This document shows, one piece after another, positions 1-9,043 of a stretch of 64,000 nt of DNA. How positions within the stretch are numbered: position 1 is the stretch's first letter; the number at the start of each line of letters is the position of its first letter. The DNA is taken from assembly GCA_964372215.1 (NCBI GenBank), contig CAYJQC010000003.1, positions 150,849 to 214,848 on the forward strand. The letters run 5' to 3'. Position numbers and translations under genes: made by a program. The notes below the pieces were generated by a model. It ran no database searches, had not been told where the DNA came from, and worked only from the letters and a program-made list of their open reading frames with translations. Source of the DNA: DAIMFL01 sp964372215. Its GTDB lineage: Bacteria; Pseudomonadota; Alphaproteobacteria; Dongiales; Dongiaceae.

Positions 1-2
1 TG

Positions 3-749
3 GCGGCGGTCGACGACCTCTCCTTCGACGTCGCCGAAGGCGAGGTGCTCGGCATCGGCGGCCCGAACGGGGCCGGCAAGACCACCCTGTTCGAGGTGAT
101 CTCCGGCCTCAATCCGGCGACCGCCGGCGAGGTGTCGCTCGCCGGCCGGCCGATCACCCGGCTGTCGCCGGAGCGGATCTGCCATGCCGGCATCGCCCGG
201 ACCTTCCAGCTCAACGCCGGGTTCGACAGCCTGACGGTGCGCGAGAACGTGCTGATCGGCGCCCATTTCGGCCGCGAGAACCGCCTGCTGCCCGGCTTCC
301 GAATCGACCGCGCGGCGCGGGCGCGCACCGAGGAGGCGCTCGCCGCGGTCGGGCTGTCGGATCGCGCCGCGGCCTTGACCGAGAAGATCCCGGTGCTCGA
401 CCGCAAGCTCCTGATGATCGCCAGCGCGCTCGCCACCCGACCGAAGCTGCTGCTGATGGACGAGCCGGTCGGCGGGCTCAGCCCGCGCGAGATCGACCAC
501 GTCATGGGCGTCGTGCGCCGCCTCGAGAGTCTCGGCATTACCGTGATCCTGATCGAGCATGTCATGCGCTTCCTGGTGCAATTGTCGACCCGGGTGCTGA
601 TCATGCATCACGGCGAGAAGCTGTATGAAGGCGCGCCCGACGGGCTGCTGCGCGACTCCAAGGTAATCGACGTCTATCTCGGTGCCGGCGCCGCCCAGCG
701 CCTGCAGGCCAGCATGGGCGGGCCGCCGGCGGCCGGTGCGCCGGCATGA
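3..749 (+). CDS. livG: Branched-chain/amide amino acid ABC transporter ATPase (LivG type), 5' truncated by window edge
   Basis: ATP-hydrolysing subunit of an inner-membrane importer of the hydrophobic/amide amino acid family. The frame is already open at base 3, so the true start lies upstream. Walker A GPNGAGKT is at 63-86 and Walker B LLLMDEP at about 450-470, with the H-loop IEH near 556. The region where an ABC signature is expected reads IPVLDRK (387-407), not the LSGGQ or LPYGQ usual in LivG. The last codons overlap the livF start (ATGA, 746-749), so translation is probably coupled. The substrate-binding protein gene is not in the window and may lie upstream. Family is certain; the transported substrate is not known. 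Confidence 0.92.
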   Translation, partial: AAVDDLSFDVAEGEVLGIGGPNGAGKTTLFEVISGLNPATAGEVSLAGRPITRLSPERICHAGIARTFQLNAGFDSLTVRENVLIGAHFGRENRLLPGFRIDRAARARTEEALAAVGLSDRAAALTEKIPVLDRKLLMIASALATRPKLLLMDEPVGGLSPREIDHVMGVVRRLESLGITVILIEHVMRFLVQLSTRVLIMHHGEKLYEGAPDGLLRDSKVIDVYLGAGAAQRLQASMGGPPAAGAPA

Positions 750-1462
750 GCGCGCCGCTGCTCGTCCTCGATCGCGTCTCGGCCGGCTATCAGGGCCGCG
801 GCGTGCTGCGCGAAGTCGGCATGGCGGTGGCCGAGGGCAGCCTGGTCGCCATCATCGGCCCGAACGGCCACGGCAAGACCACCCTGCTGCGCGCCATCTC
901 GGGCCTGCTGCCGCTCGACGGCGGATCGGTCAGCCTGGCCGGGCAGCGGCTCGACGGGCGCCGGCCCGACGAGATCGTCGCCGCGGGGATCGTGCATGTG
1001 CCCCAGGGCGATCTGCTGTTTCCCGAGATGACCGTGCTGGAGAACCTGCAGATGGGAGCCTATCTGCCGCCGGCCGGCGCGCGGATGGCGGAAAGCCTCG
1101 ACCTGGTGTTCGCCATGCTGCCCAAGCTCGCCGAGCGCCGGAGCCAGGTGGCGAGCACGCTGTCGGGCGGCGAGCGGCGCATGGTCGGCATCGGCCGCGG
1201 CCTGATGGCCGGCGGCCGCGTGCTCATGCTCGACGAGCCGTCGCTTGGCCTCGCGCCGATCATCATCGACCAGATCTACGCGGTGATCGCGCAGCTGCGC
1301 GCGGCCGGCCGCACCGTGCTGCTGGTCGAGGAGAGCGTGGCGCGCGTCGTCGACAGCGCCGACCACATCTACCTGCTCGACAACGGGCAGTTCGTCTGGA
1401 ACGGCGCCGGGCCCGAGCTGATGAATCGGCCCGAGATCGTCGACACCTATCTCGGAGGCTGA
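746..1462 (+). CDS. livF: Branched-chain/amide amino acid ABC transporter ATPase (LivF type)
   Basis: Second ATPase of the same importer, 238 residues, the normal LivF length. Walker A GPNGHGKT at residues 38-45, a complete signature LSGGE at 139-143 and Walker B VLMLDEP at 159-165 are all intact. This matters because its LivG partner has a degenerate signature: in a heterodimer one fully consensus site may carry most of the hydrolysis (inference). Start ATG is fixed by the 4-base ATGA overlap with livG. The livH start follows 6 bases after the stop, so livGFHM forms one operon. Confidence 0.95.
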   Translation: MSAPLLVLDRVSAGYQGRGVLREVGMAVAEGSLVAIIGPNGHGKTTLLRAISGLLPLDGGSVSLAGQRLDGRRPDEIVAAGIVHVPQGDLLFPEMTVLENLQMGAYLPPAGARMAESLDLVFAMLPKLAERRSQVASTLSGGERRMVGIGRGLMAGGRVLMLDEPSLGLAPIIIDQIYAVIAQLRAAGRTVLLVEESVARVVDSADHIYLLDNGQFVWNGAGPELMNRPEIVDTYLGG

Positions 1463-1468
1463 CGCCCC

Positions 1469-2347
1469 ATGGAAATCTTCATCCAGGTACTCGCCTCGGG
1501 ATTGACCCTCGGCGCCATGTACGCGGTGTCGACGGTCGGGCTGTCGCTGGTCTGGGGTGCCCTCGGCATGCTCAACATGGCCCATGGCGCGATCCTGACC
1601 TTCGGCGGCTACGCCTGCTACTACGCTATCGCCCGCCTCGGCCTGCCGGTGCCGCTCGGGCTGCCGGCGGCGATGCTGGTGGGCGCGCTGATCGGCCTCG
1701 TCATCTACCATGCGACAGTGCGCAGCATGCTGAAGTCGCGCGCCTTCGAGACCAACATCATCATCGCCACGGTCGGTCTCGGCGCCGCGCTGGAGAACCT
1801 GGTGCTCAAGCTGTTCGGCGCCTATCCGGTGCCCCAGCCGCTCGCCGTCGCCGGCGGCTTCACCCTGGGCGGCGTGTACGTCCCGAACCAGAACGCGCTG
1901 ATCCTGGCCGTCGCCCTGGCGCTGATCCTCGCCCTCGCGCTGCTGCTGGGGCGCACCCGGGCGGGGCGCGCCATCCGCGCCACCGCGCAGAACCGCGAGG
2001 CGGCGCAGCTCATGGGCGTCCGGGTCGGCCAGGTCTACGCCCAGGTGCTGGCGCTCTCCGGCGCGCTGGCCGCGGTCTCCGGCATCATGGTCAGCTCGAT
2101 CGCCACGCTCTCGCCCAGCATGGGCGGCGACCCCATGCTGAAGGCCTTCATCATCTGCGTCGTCGCCGGGCTCGGCAACGTGCCGGGCGCGGCGATCGCC
2201 GCGCTCGTGCTCGGCGTGATCGAGGCGGCGGCGCAGTTCCTGTTCGGCGTACGCTTCGGCTTCGCCACGCTGCTGCTGCTCGTCATCGTCGTGCTGATCT
2301 GGCGACCCTACGGTCTGTTCGGACGCCAGCAGGTGGTGCGGCTGTGA
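1469..2347 (+). CDS. livH: Branched-chain/amide amino acid ABC transporter permease (LivH type)
   Basis: Membrane subunit of 292 residues with about eight hydrophobic segments. The N-terminal segment GLTLGAMYAVSTVGLSLVWG and the phrase MLNMAHGAILTFGGY (residues about 32-46) are the typical LivH signature. The EAA-like cytoplasmic loop falls around residues 180-200 (RAIRATAQNREAAQLMGV). ATG start lies 6 bases after the livF stop. The stop overlaps the livM GTG start (GTGA, 2344-2347). It pairs with LivM to form the translocation channel. Confidence 0.95.
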   Translation: MEIFIQVLASGLTLGAMYAVSTVGLSLVWGALGMLNMAHGAILTFGGYACYYAIARLGLPVPLGLPAAMLVGALIGLVIYHATVRSMLKSRAFETNIIIATVGLGAALENLVLKLFGAYPVPQPLAVAGGFTLGGVYVPNQNALILAVALALILALALLLGRTRAGRAIRATAQNREAAQLMGVRVGQVYAQVLALSGALAAVSGIMVSSIATLSPSMGGDPMLKAFIICVVAGLGNVPGAAIAALVLGVIEAAAQFLFGVRFGFATLLLLVIVVLIWRPYGLFGRQQVVRL

Positions 2348-3321
2348 CCGGGCTGCGCCGACATGTCATCGCCGGGGTGGTGCTGGTCGCCGTCGCGGCC
2401 GTGCTGCCGTTCGTCTTTCCCATGCGCTACGCCGTCACCCAGATGACGGTGTTTTTCGTCTGGGCAACGGTGGTGACGCAGTGGAACCTGACCTTCGGCG
2501 TGGCCGGCATCTTCTCGCTGGCGCAAATGGCGCTGTTCGCCTGCGGCGGCTATGCCACCGCCATGCTCGGCTTCTATCTCGGCTGGTCGCTGTGGCTCGC
2601 CATGCCGGTCGCGGCGCTGATCGCGGTGGCGCTCAGCACCCTGATCGGCCTCGCCTGCCTGCGTCTCAACGGACCGTATGTCGCGCTGCTGACCCTGGCG
2701 ATCGCCCAGGTCGCCTATGTGCTGATCATCACCGACACCAACTGCTTCGTCACCACCGATGCCGGCTGCCAGCAGCTCATGGGCGGCTCCCGCGGCCTGT
2801 CCAAGTTCGGCGATCTCGGCTTCCGCGAGCTGTTCGGCGCCAAGTTCATCGTCGCGCACTACTTCGTGGGCCTGGGACTCCTGGTGCTTGCCATGGCGTT
2901 CTCGATCGCGGTGATGCGCGGGCCGCTCGGCCTCGCCTTCCGGGCGCTCAGGGACAATCCGGGCTACGCCGTCTCGCGCGGCATCAGCCGTTTCAAGTAT
3001 CAGCTCTGGGTGTTCGCGCTCTCCGCCTTCTTCACCGGCCTGGCCGGCGCATTCTACGCCGCCAACTTCAAGATCGTCGGCCCGACTCTGTTCTCGGTCT
3101 CGCTGCTGCTGTTCCTGATGTCGATGATCGTGGTCGGCGGCATGGGCACGATCTGGGGGCCGCTGGTCGGGGCCGCGATCCTGATGCTCGCCGACGAAGC
3201 GCTGAAGGAGGTTGGGGATTTCCGCAGCATCGGCCTCGGTCTGCTGCTCGCCGCGTTCGTGGTATTGCTGCCCCAAGGCGTCGTCGGCGGGCTGGCGCGG
3301 CGGCTCGGCCGGCGTCGCTGA
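2344..3321 (+). CDS. livM: Branched-chain/amide amino acid ABC transporter permease (LivM type)
   Basis: Second channel subunit, 325 residues, highly hydrophobic. I place the start at GTG 2344, which overlaps the livH stop as GTGA; the same frame is open far upstream but that part is a shadow of livF/livH. The phrase WNLTFGVAGIFSLAQMALFACGGY and the loop RALRDNPGYAVSRGISRFKYQLWVF (shown here only as landmarks at about 2480-2560 and 2940-3010) are typical of LivM. The last cytoplasmic residues are Arg-rich. This closes the livGFHM operon; a 179-base gap follows. Confidence 0.94.
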   Translation: MTGLRRHVIAGVVLVAVAAVLPFVFPMRYAVTQMTVFFVWATVVTQWNLTFGVAGIFSLAQMALFACGGYATAMLGFYLGWSLWLAMPVAALIAVALSTLIGLACLRLNGPYVALLTLAIAQVAYVLIITDTNCFVTTDAGCQQLMGGSRGLSKFGDLGFRELFGAKFIVAHYFVGLGLLVLAMAFSIAVMRGPLGLAFRALRDNPGYAVSRGISRFKYQLWVFALSAFFTGLAGAFYAANFKIVGPTLFSVSLLLFLMSMIVVGGMGTIWGPLVGAAILMLADEALKEVGDFRSIGLGLLLAAFVVLLPQGVVGGLARRLGRRR

Positions 3322-3500
3322 CCGGCCTTCCGGCGCGGCGAATTTGCCGCACGGCGCCCTGCGATATTGCGGCCCCGCCGATTTAGTGCATCAATCGAGT
3401 CCGGACGGGCGATCGGCACGGTTGATGCGCGCTGCCCGATCGGACATAACGACCGGCCGCCCATCGAGGCCGCCGGCCCAGGACAGGAGGGGGGTCGCAG

Positions 3501-4892
3501 GTGGCAGAGGACCGCGAGGGATCGCGGGGTGACGGCGGTGCGGCGCATGAAGCGCTGGACGAGCTGATCGGCCGCCTGAAGGCCGAGGGCCGCGACACCG
3601 TCCATGTCGGCATTTTCGACATTTTCGGCAGTTTCCGCGAGCGTCGCCTGGCGCTCGACGACGTCGCCCGGGTCTATGGACCGGGCGGCAGCTTCGTCAA
3701 CGTGCTGCCGCTGTGGGACGCCGGCGAGCGGGTGTTCGATTCCGGCCCCTTCGTCGGCGAGCCGGTGACCATCGATTCGGCCTCGGCCCGGCCCTATCCG
3801 TTCGAGGACGCGGCCGCTCTGGTCGTCGCCGACTATGCCGGCCCGTCGACGGCGCTGTCGCCGCGCAATCTGCTGAAGGCGCAGATCGACAAGGCACGGG
3901 CGCTCGGGTTCGGCGTGCGCGCGGCGCTCGAATTCGAGTTCTTCGTGCTGGAAGAAGACGCGGCCTCCTTGCGCGACAGCGGTTTCGCGCGGCTCGCCGG
4001 CTTCGCCCGGGACAATCGCTGCTGGGCCGGCGAGAGCGCGGCGACGCATGCGGACTTCGTGCGCGAGCTGCGCCAGACCCTCGACGCCGGCGGCATCAAG
4101 CTGCTGAGCCTCGGCCTCGAGCTCGGGCCGGGCTGCTTCGAGGCGACGCTGCGCGACCAGGATCCGCTGCGCGCGGCCGACGACGCCGCTTCCTTCAAGA
4201 TGTTCACCAAGGCGTTCTGGCGCCGCCGCGGCCTGACCGCGTCCTTCATGGCGCAGCTCGCCGGCGAGCTTGCCGGCCTGTCCGGCCATGTCCACCTGTC
4301 GCTGGTCGATCTCGCCAGCGGCAAGCCGCTGTTTCCCGATGCGGCGGGCGCCGACGGCATGAGCGGCGTGTTCCGCCAGTTCGTCGCCGGCATCTTGCGC
4401 CTGGCGCCCGAGGCGATGGCGCTGACCCACCACAACGTCAATTCCTATCGGCGCCATGCGCCGGGCAACTGGGCGCCCAAGGCCGCCTCCTGGGCGGTGC
4501 AGAACTATTCGGCCGCGGTCCGCGTGGTGCCGGCGCCGGCCGAGTCCTGCCGGCTCGAGTATCGTCTGCCCGGGGCCGACGTGAATCCCTATCTCGGCCT
4601 CGCGTTCGCGCTCGGCGCCGGATTGTGGGGCATCGAGCAGCAGGCAGCGCTGCCGCCACCCTTGATGGGCGGCGGACCAGACCAGATGCCGCTGGCGGGG
4701 GTGGGCGGCGACCTGCCGCTGCCGCACGATCTGTTCGAAGCGACGGCGCGGCTCGAACGCTCGGCCCCGGCGCGCGCCGTGTTCGGTGCCGGATTCGTCG
4801 ACCACTTCGTCCGGGTCTGCCGGGTCGAGGAGGGCGCGCTGCGGCGTGCCACCGGTGCGCCGGAGCGGGCCCGCTATCTGGAGGTCGTGTGA
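3501..4892 (+). CDS. Glutamine-synthetase-family ligase (gamma-glutamyl-polyamine/amine synthetase-like)
   Basis: 463 residues with the GS fold: ALEFEFFVLEED (residues about 140-151) carries the metal-binding Glu pair, GHVHLSLVD (about 259-267) the HxH loop, and NSYRRHAPGNWAPKAASWAVQ the Asn-Ser-Tyr/Lys-Arg ATP and substrate loop. VEYR-like LEYRLPGADVNPYLGLA lies near 350. The family ligates glutamate, or another carboxylate, to an amine at the cost of ATP. The short length and sequence style point to the PuuA/GlnA-paralogue branch, not to housekeeping GlnA. GTG start has AGGAGG at 3485-3490. The polyamine-type importer 1 kb downstream supports a role in amine catabolism, but the substrate is inferred only. 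Confidence 0.85.
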   Translation: MAEDREGSRGDGGAAHEALDELIGRLKAEGRDTVHVGIFDIFGSFRERRLALDDVARVYGPGGSFVNVLPLWDAGERVFDSGPFVGEPVTIDSASARPYPFEDAAALVVADYAGPSTALSPRNLLKAQIDKARALGFGVRAALEFEFFVLEEDAASLRDSGFARLAGFARDNRCWAGESAATHADFVRELRQTLDAGGIKLLSLGLELGPGCFEATLRDQDPLRAADDAASFKMFTKAFWRRRGLTASFMAQLAGELAGLSGHVHLSLVDLASGKPLFPDAAGADGMSGVFRQFVAGILRLAPEAMALTHHNVNSYRRHAPGNWAPKAASWAVQNYSAAVRVVPAPAESCRLEYRLPGADVNPYLGLAFALGAGLWGIEQQAALPPPLMGGGPDQMPLAGVGGDLPLPHDLFEATARLERSAPARAVFGAGFVDHFVRVCRVEEGALRRATGAPERARYLEVV

Positions 4893-4992
4893 GACCGGGC
4901 GCGGGCAGGGGCCGCGAGCCGCGCGGCGGCGGCCCGTGGATCGGTGCCGGCGTCCGGCCCGGTTCACAGCCGCCGCGATGCGAGGACGCCAG

Positions 4993-5895
4993 ATGTTCGA
5001 CGTGACCGAGCAGCAGATCGCGCAGTTCGACCGGGACGGCTTCCTGATCGTCGACCGCATCGTCGACGACGCCACCGTCGATTCGCTCCGGGGCGCCTAC
5101 GAACGGATGTTCCGCGGCGAGTTCGAGACCGGGATGTGGCCCGACGAGGTGAACTGGCAGGAAGGTACCGGCGACCCCTCGCTGACGCGCCAGATCTGCA
5201 ACGGCTGGCGCGGCGACCGGACGGTCGCCCGGGTCGTGCTGCGCGCCGATTTCGGCCGGGCGATCGCCAGGATGGGCGGCTGGCCCGGCACCCGCATCAT
5301 GTCCGACAACGTGCTGTGGAAGCCGCCCGCCACGCGGCCGCTCGGCTTTCACCAGGACAGCGCCTATCTCGCCTGGTACGCCCCCTGCGACCTGCTCAGC
5401 CTGTGGATCGCGCTCGACGATACCTCGGCCGAGGGCGGCACGCTGGAGTTCGTGCGCGGCTCCCACAGATGGAACAAGTCGAAGCCGGAAGGCGAGTTCC
5501 ACGGGCCGCACGAGTATCGGAAATACATGCAGCTCGCCGCCCGGCGCGAAGGCGTCGAGGCGGAGATCGTGCCGGTGGTGGTGAAAAAAGGCGGCGGCTC
5601 GTTCCATCACGGCTGGACCTGGCACGGCTCTGGCTACAACCGGTCGGTACGGCCGCGCCGATCCCTGGTGCTGCACGCCATGCGCAGCGATGTCCGCTAT
5701 GCGCCGGGGCATCTGCAGGAGGGAACGGGGCGCATCTATGGCCGCTACAAGCGGCTGGGCGACGACGAGATCGACGAGAACTACTTCCCGGTGCTGTGGC
5801 GCGAAGACGGCCATCGCACGCCTGGCATCGACGCCTATCTGCAGGCGGGGGCCCCCGGTCGGGGGGGCCCGCTGGAGAAGATCGCGACGACATGA
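4993..5895 (+). CDS. Phytanoyl-CoA dioxygenase (PhyH) family non-heme iron oxygenase
   Basis: 300 residues. The Fe(II)-binding facial triad is visible: FHQDS supplies H120 and D122, and HGSGYNRS supplies the distal His (about 211), with downstream Arg residues for 2-oxoglutarate. Members hydroxylate small molecules using 2-oxoglutarate and O2. Start ATG 4993 is preferred over the in-frame ATG at 4978 because GAGG at 4982-4985 sits 7 bases ahead of it. It lies between a GS-like ligase and a polyamine-type importer, which suggests it oxidises the imported amine or its conjugate (inference). Confidence 0.88.
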   Translation: MFDVTEQQIAQFDRDGFLIVDRIVDDATVDSLRGAYERMFRGEFETGMWPDEVNWQEGTGDPSLTRQICNGWRGDRTVARVVLRADFGRAIARMGGWPGTRIMSDNVLWKPPATRPLGFHQDSAYLAWYAPCDLLSLWIALDDTSAEGGTLEFVRGSHRWNKSKPEGEFHGPHEYRKYMQLAARREGVEAEIVPVVVKKGGGSFHHGWTWHGSGYNRSVRPRRSLVLHAMRSDVRYAPGHLQEGTGRIYGRYKRLGDDEIDENYFPVLWREDGHRTPGIDAYLQAGAPGRGGPLEKIATT

Positions 5896-5927
5896 ACGGC
5901 TCGAACGGAGCAACAAGGAGAGTGACG

Positions 5928-6971
5928 ATGAAAAACGGATTCAAGGCAGTGATGATCGGCGCCGGCATCGTGCTCGGCGCCTCGGCCGGGCACGCCGCCG
6001 AGCTCAGCTTCCTGGGCTGGGAGGGCTATGCCGACGACAGCTACGTCAAGGAGTTCGAGGCGGCGAGCGGCTGCAAGGTCACCGCGACCTATGTCGGCTC
6101 CAACGACGATTTCGCGCCCAAGCTCGCCGCCGGCGGCGGTGTCTACGACATCGTCTCGGCCTCGGCCGATGCCGCCTCGGTGCTGGTCGCCGCCGGCCTG
6201 GTCGAGCAGCTCGACCGGTCGAAGCTCGAGCATCTGAACGACATCTACGAGGTCTTCCGCGACGCCAAGGCGATCAATGCCGGGGGCGAGACTTATGGCG
6301 TGCCATTGACCTGGGGCTCGATCCCCCTGATGTACCGCACCGACAAGATCAGCGGCGAGCCGGATTCCTACGCCGCGCTGTGGGACGAGGCCTACAAGGG
6401 CAAGATCGCAATGTGGGACGACAAGAGCGCGATATTCAACACCGCGCGGCTGCTCGGCTACGACAACGTCTACAGCCTGAGCGACGAGCAACTCGAGGCG
6501 GTGAAGCAGAAGCTGATCGCGCAGAAGCCGATGCTGCGCAAATACTGGAGCACCGCGGGCGAGCTCATCAATCTCTATGCCTCGGGCGAGGTGTGGATCT
6601 CCAATACCTGGGGCGGCTACCAGGTGGCTGAGCTGCAGAAGCAGGGCATTCCCGTGAAGGAGTTCCTGCCCAAGGAGAAGGCCGACGGCTGGGTCGACAA
6701 CTGGATGATCGTGAAGGGCACGTCGAATGCCGATTGTGCCTACCAGTACATAAACTTCACCACCTCGGCCCGCGGCCAGTGCGGCATCTCCACGGTCACC
6801 GGCTATTCCGCGGCCAACCCGGTCGCCGCCAAGGAATGCATGTCGCCGGAGGAGTACAGTGAGAAGCACCAGGATGACATCGACTACGTCAACAGCCTGG
6901 TGATGTGGGAGCAGCCGGATCGGCTCGACGTCTACACCAACACCTGGAACGCCGTGAAGGGTGCCGAATGA
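5928..6971 (+). CDS. Periplasmic substrate-binding protein, spermidine/putrescine (PotD) type
   Basis: 347 residues. A Sec signal peptide (MKNGFK, hydrophobic core, cleavage after AGHA at about residue 24) is followed by a PBP fold that begins ELSFLGWEGYADDSYVKEFE, typical of PotD/opine-type binding proteins. SD AAGGAG lies at 5915-5920. It delivers the ligand to the permeases encoded at 8170 and 9044. A large stem-loop (6986-7030) separates it from the ATPase gene, a common way to keep binding protein in excess over membrane components. The ligand is probably a polyamine or related cation. Confidence 0.9.
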   Translation: MKNGFKAVMIGAGIVLGASAGHAAELSFLGWEGYADDSYVKEFEAASGCKVTATYVGSNDDFAPKLAAGGGVYDIVSASADAASVLVAAGLVEQLDRSKLEHLNDIYEVFRDAKAINAGGETYGVPLTWGSIPLMYRTDKISGEPDSYAALWDEAYKGKIAMWDDKSAIFNTARLLGYDNVYSLSDEQLEAVKQKLIAQKPMLRKYWSTAGELINLYASGEVWISNTWGGYQVAELQKQGIPVKEFLPKEKADGWVDNWMIVKGTSNADCAYQYINFTTSARGQCGISTVTGYSAANPVAAKECMSPEEYSEKHQDDIDYVNSLVMWEQPDRLDVYTNTWNAVKGAE

Positions 6972-6985
6972 GGCTGGCCTGAGCG

Positions 6986-7030
6986 CCGCGGGGACGGATC
7001 GCCGCCGCGTCCGGCGGCCCGTCCCCGCGG
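6986..7030 (+). other. Intercistronic stem-loop between binding-protein and ATPase genes
   Basis: Two 12-base arms, CCGCGGGGACGG (6986-6997) and CCGTCCCCGCGG (7019-7030), match perfectly. They enclose a second 6-bp stem, GCCGCC (7001-7006) with GGCGGC (7013-7018). Only TTTGC follows, so it is a poor full terminator. It more likely protects the upstream mRNA 3' end or gives partial termination, lowering ATPase/permease expression relative to the binding protein. It could equally act as a weak terminator. Confidence 0.7.
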
Positions 7031-7063
7031 TTTGCACCCCTTGCGCCGCGATTCCGGAGCGAC

Positions 7064-8173
7064 ATGACCGACATCATCGAACTGCACGGCCTGACCAAGG
7101 TTTTCCCCGGCGGCGTTGTCGCCGTGGACGGCGTATCGCTCGCCATCGGCGCGGGCGAATTCGTCACGCTGCTCGGGCCGTCGGGCTGCGGCAAGACCAC
7201 CATCCTGCGGATGATCGCCGGCTTCGAATCGCCCGATACCGGCCAGATCATCCTGAACGGCCGCGACGTCACCGACGATCCGCCGCATCGCCGGCCGGTC
7301 AACACCGTGTTCCAGGACTACGCTCTTTTTCCGCACATGACGGTCGGGCAGAACGTCGGCTATGGCCTGCGCGTCGCCGGCGCGTCGCGCGGCGAGATCC
7401 GCGATCGCGTGGCGGAGGCGCTGCGCATGGTCGACCTGTCCGAAAAGATCGAGAGCCTGCCGAACCAGCTCTCGGGCGGGCAGCGCCAGCGCGTCGCGCT
7501 CGCCCGCGCCATCATCCGCCATCCCAAGGTGCTGCTGCTCGACGAGCCCCTGTCGGCGCTCGACGTCAAGCTGCGCGAGGCGATGCAGGTCGAGCTCAAG
7601 CATCTGCACCAGAAGCTCGGCATCACCTTCATCCTGGTCACCCACGACCAGCGCGAGGCGCTGGTCATGTCCGACCGGGTGGTGGTGCTGGAGCATGGCC
7701 GCATCATCCAGACCGGCAGCCCGTCCGAGCTGTATGACAATCCGGCCACCCCCTATGTCGCCGATTTCATCGGCACCTCCAACCTGGTGCCGGCGGTTGT
7801 CGCCGAGGCCGGACCTGCGGGCATCGTCGCCACCGCCGGCGCCCATCGCCTGCGGTCGCCGGCCGGCGGACGCCGCTTCGCGGTCGGCGAACAGGTGCTG
7901 TTGTCGGTCAGGCCGGAGAAGGCGGTCATGCTCGACGCCGCCGCCGCCGCGCCCGCCGGGGCCAACATGCTGCCGGCCAGGGTGATGGAGCATCTGTTCC
8001 ACGGCAACGCGCTGCGGGTCGAGCTCGACATCGGCCAGAAGGCGCCGTTCGTCGTCGACCTGCAGCTGCACGCCAGCGTCGGCAGCCTGCGCCTGCCGCC
8101 GGCGGGCAGCGCGGTCACGGTCGCCATCGACCCGGCCAACGTGATCGTCTTTTCCGGCGAGGCAGCGTCGTGA
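7064..8173 (+). CDS. Polyamine-type ABC transporter ATPase (PotA family)
   Basis: 369 residues. Walker A GPSGCGKT at residues 38-45, Q-loop in NTVFQDYALFPHMTV, signature LSGGQRQRVALARA, Walker B LLLDEPLSALD and switch THDQ are all consensus. A C-terminal TOBE-type region (from about residue 270, VLLSVRPEKAVML) is present, as in PotA. Start ATG has CGGAG five bases upstream. The stop overlaps the next gene's GTG start (GTGA 8170-8173). Confidence 0.94.
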   Translation: MTDIIELHGLTKVFPGGVVAVDGVSLAIGAGEFVTLLGPSGCGKTTILRMIAGFESPDTGQIILNGRDVTDDPPHRRPVNTVFQDYALFPHMTVGQNVGYGLRVAGASRGEIRDRVAEALRMVDLSEKIESLPNQLSGGQRQRVALARAIIRHPKVLLLDEPLSALDVKLREAMQVELKHLHQKLGITFILVTHDQREALVMSDRVVVLEHGRIIQTGSPSELYDNPATPYVADFIGTSNLVPAVVAEAGPAGIVATAGAHRLRSPAGGRRFAVGEQVLLSVRPEKAVMLDAAAAAPAGANMLPARVMEHLFHGNALRVELDIGQKAPFVVDLQLHASVGSLRLPPAGSAVTVAIDPANVIVFSGEAAS

Positions 8174-9039
8174 GGCTGGCGACCCGCCGCCGTCTCGCCA
8201 GTCTGGGCGTGCTGGCGCCGCCGCTGCTGTGGACGGCGGTGTTCATGTTCGTGCCCTACGCGATCATGTTCGCCTACAGCTTCTATCGGACCCAGTTTCC
8301 GATCTTCATTCCCGATTTCCAGTTCGGCAACTACCTGCTGCTGTTCAGCGATCCGCAATACTACACGGTGCTGCTGCGGACCCTGAAGATCGCGCTGTCG
8401 GTGGCGGTGGCGTCGCTCGTGATGGCCTATCCGCTGGCCTATTTCCTGGTGTTCAAGATCCGCTCGGCGCGGCTGCGCACCATCCTCTACATGGCGGTGA
8501 TCGTGCCGCTCTGGGTTTCCTACCTGCTGCGCGCCTATACCTGGAAGACGATTCTCGGCAGCCAGGGCGTGCTCAACTCGTTCCTGGTGTGGACCGGGAT
8601 CCTGGCGGAGCCGACCGACCTGCTGCTCTACAACCAGTTCTCCATCGTGCTGACCCTGACCTACATTTTCATCCCCTTCGTGGTGATGCCGATCTACACC
8701 TCGCTCGAGAAAATCCCGCGCAACCTGGTGGAGGCCTCGCAGGATCTCGGAGTCGCGCCGCTCGAGACCTTCCTCAGGATCACCCTGCCGCTGTCGGTGC
8801 CGGGAATTCTCGCCGGCGTCACCTTCGCGTTCTGCCTGACCTTCGGCGACTTCGTGGCGCCGGTGCTGGTCGGCGGGCCGAGCGGCACGATGATCGCCAG
8901 CGTCATCCAGTCGCAGTTCGGGATCGCGCTCAACTGGCCGCTCGGCGCCGCGCTGTCGATCGTCGTGCTGGTCATCGTGCTGACCATCATCTCGGCGAGC
9001 GACCGGCTCGAGCGTACCGGACGGCTCAACCTGGGATGA
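8170..9039 (+). CDS. Polyamine-type ABC transporter permease 1 (PotB family)
   Basis: 289 residues, about six transmembrane segments. The cytoplasmic EAA loop is visible as LVEASQDLGVAPLETFLRITLP (about residues 180-200). GTG start overlaps the ATPase stop. Like other PotB proteins it has an N-terminal hydrophobic hairpin before the conserved core. It forms the channel with the next gene product, whose start lies 4 bases after the stop. Confidence 0.93.
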   Translation: MRLATRRRLASLGVLAPPLLWTAVFMFVPYAIMFAYSFYRTQFPIFIPDFQFGNYLLLFSDPQYYTVLLRTLKIALSVAVASLVMAYPLAYFLVFKIRSARLRTILYMAVIVPLWVSYLLRAYTWKTILGSQGVLNSFLVWTGILAEPTDLLLYNQFSIVLTLTYIFIPFVVMPIYTSLEKIPRNLVEASQDLGVAPLETFLRITLPLSVPGILAGVTFAFCLTFGDFVAPVLVGGPSGTMIASVIQSQFGIALNWPLGAALSIVVLVIVLTIISASDRLERTGRLNLG

Positions 9040-9043
9040 CGAG

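Noticed and set aside
674..1711. Long minus-strand frame opposite livG/livF/livH (and similar ones at 3054-5075, 7753-9063, 47687-49717)
   Set aside because: Arg/His/Gln-rich antisense shadows of real genes in a G+C-rich genome; no SD and no family similarity.
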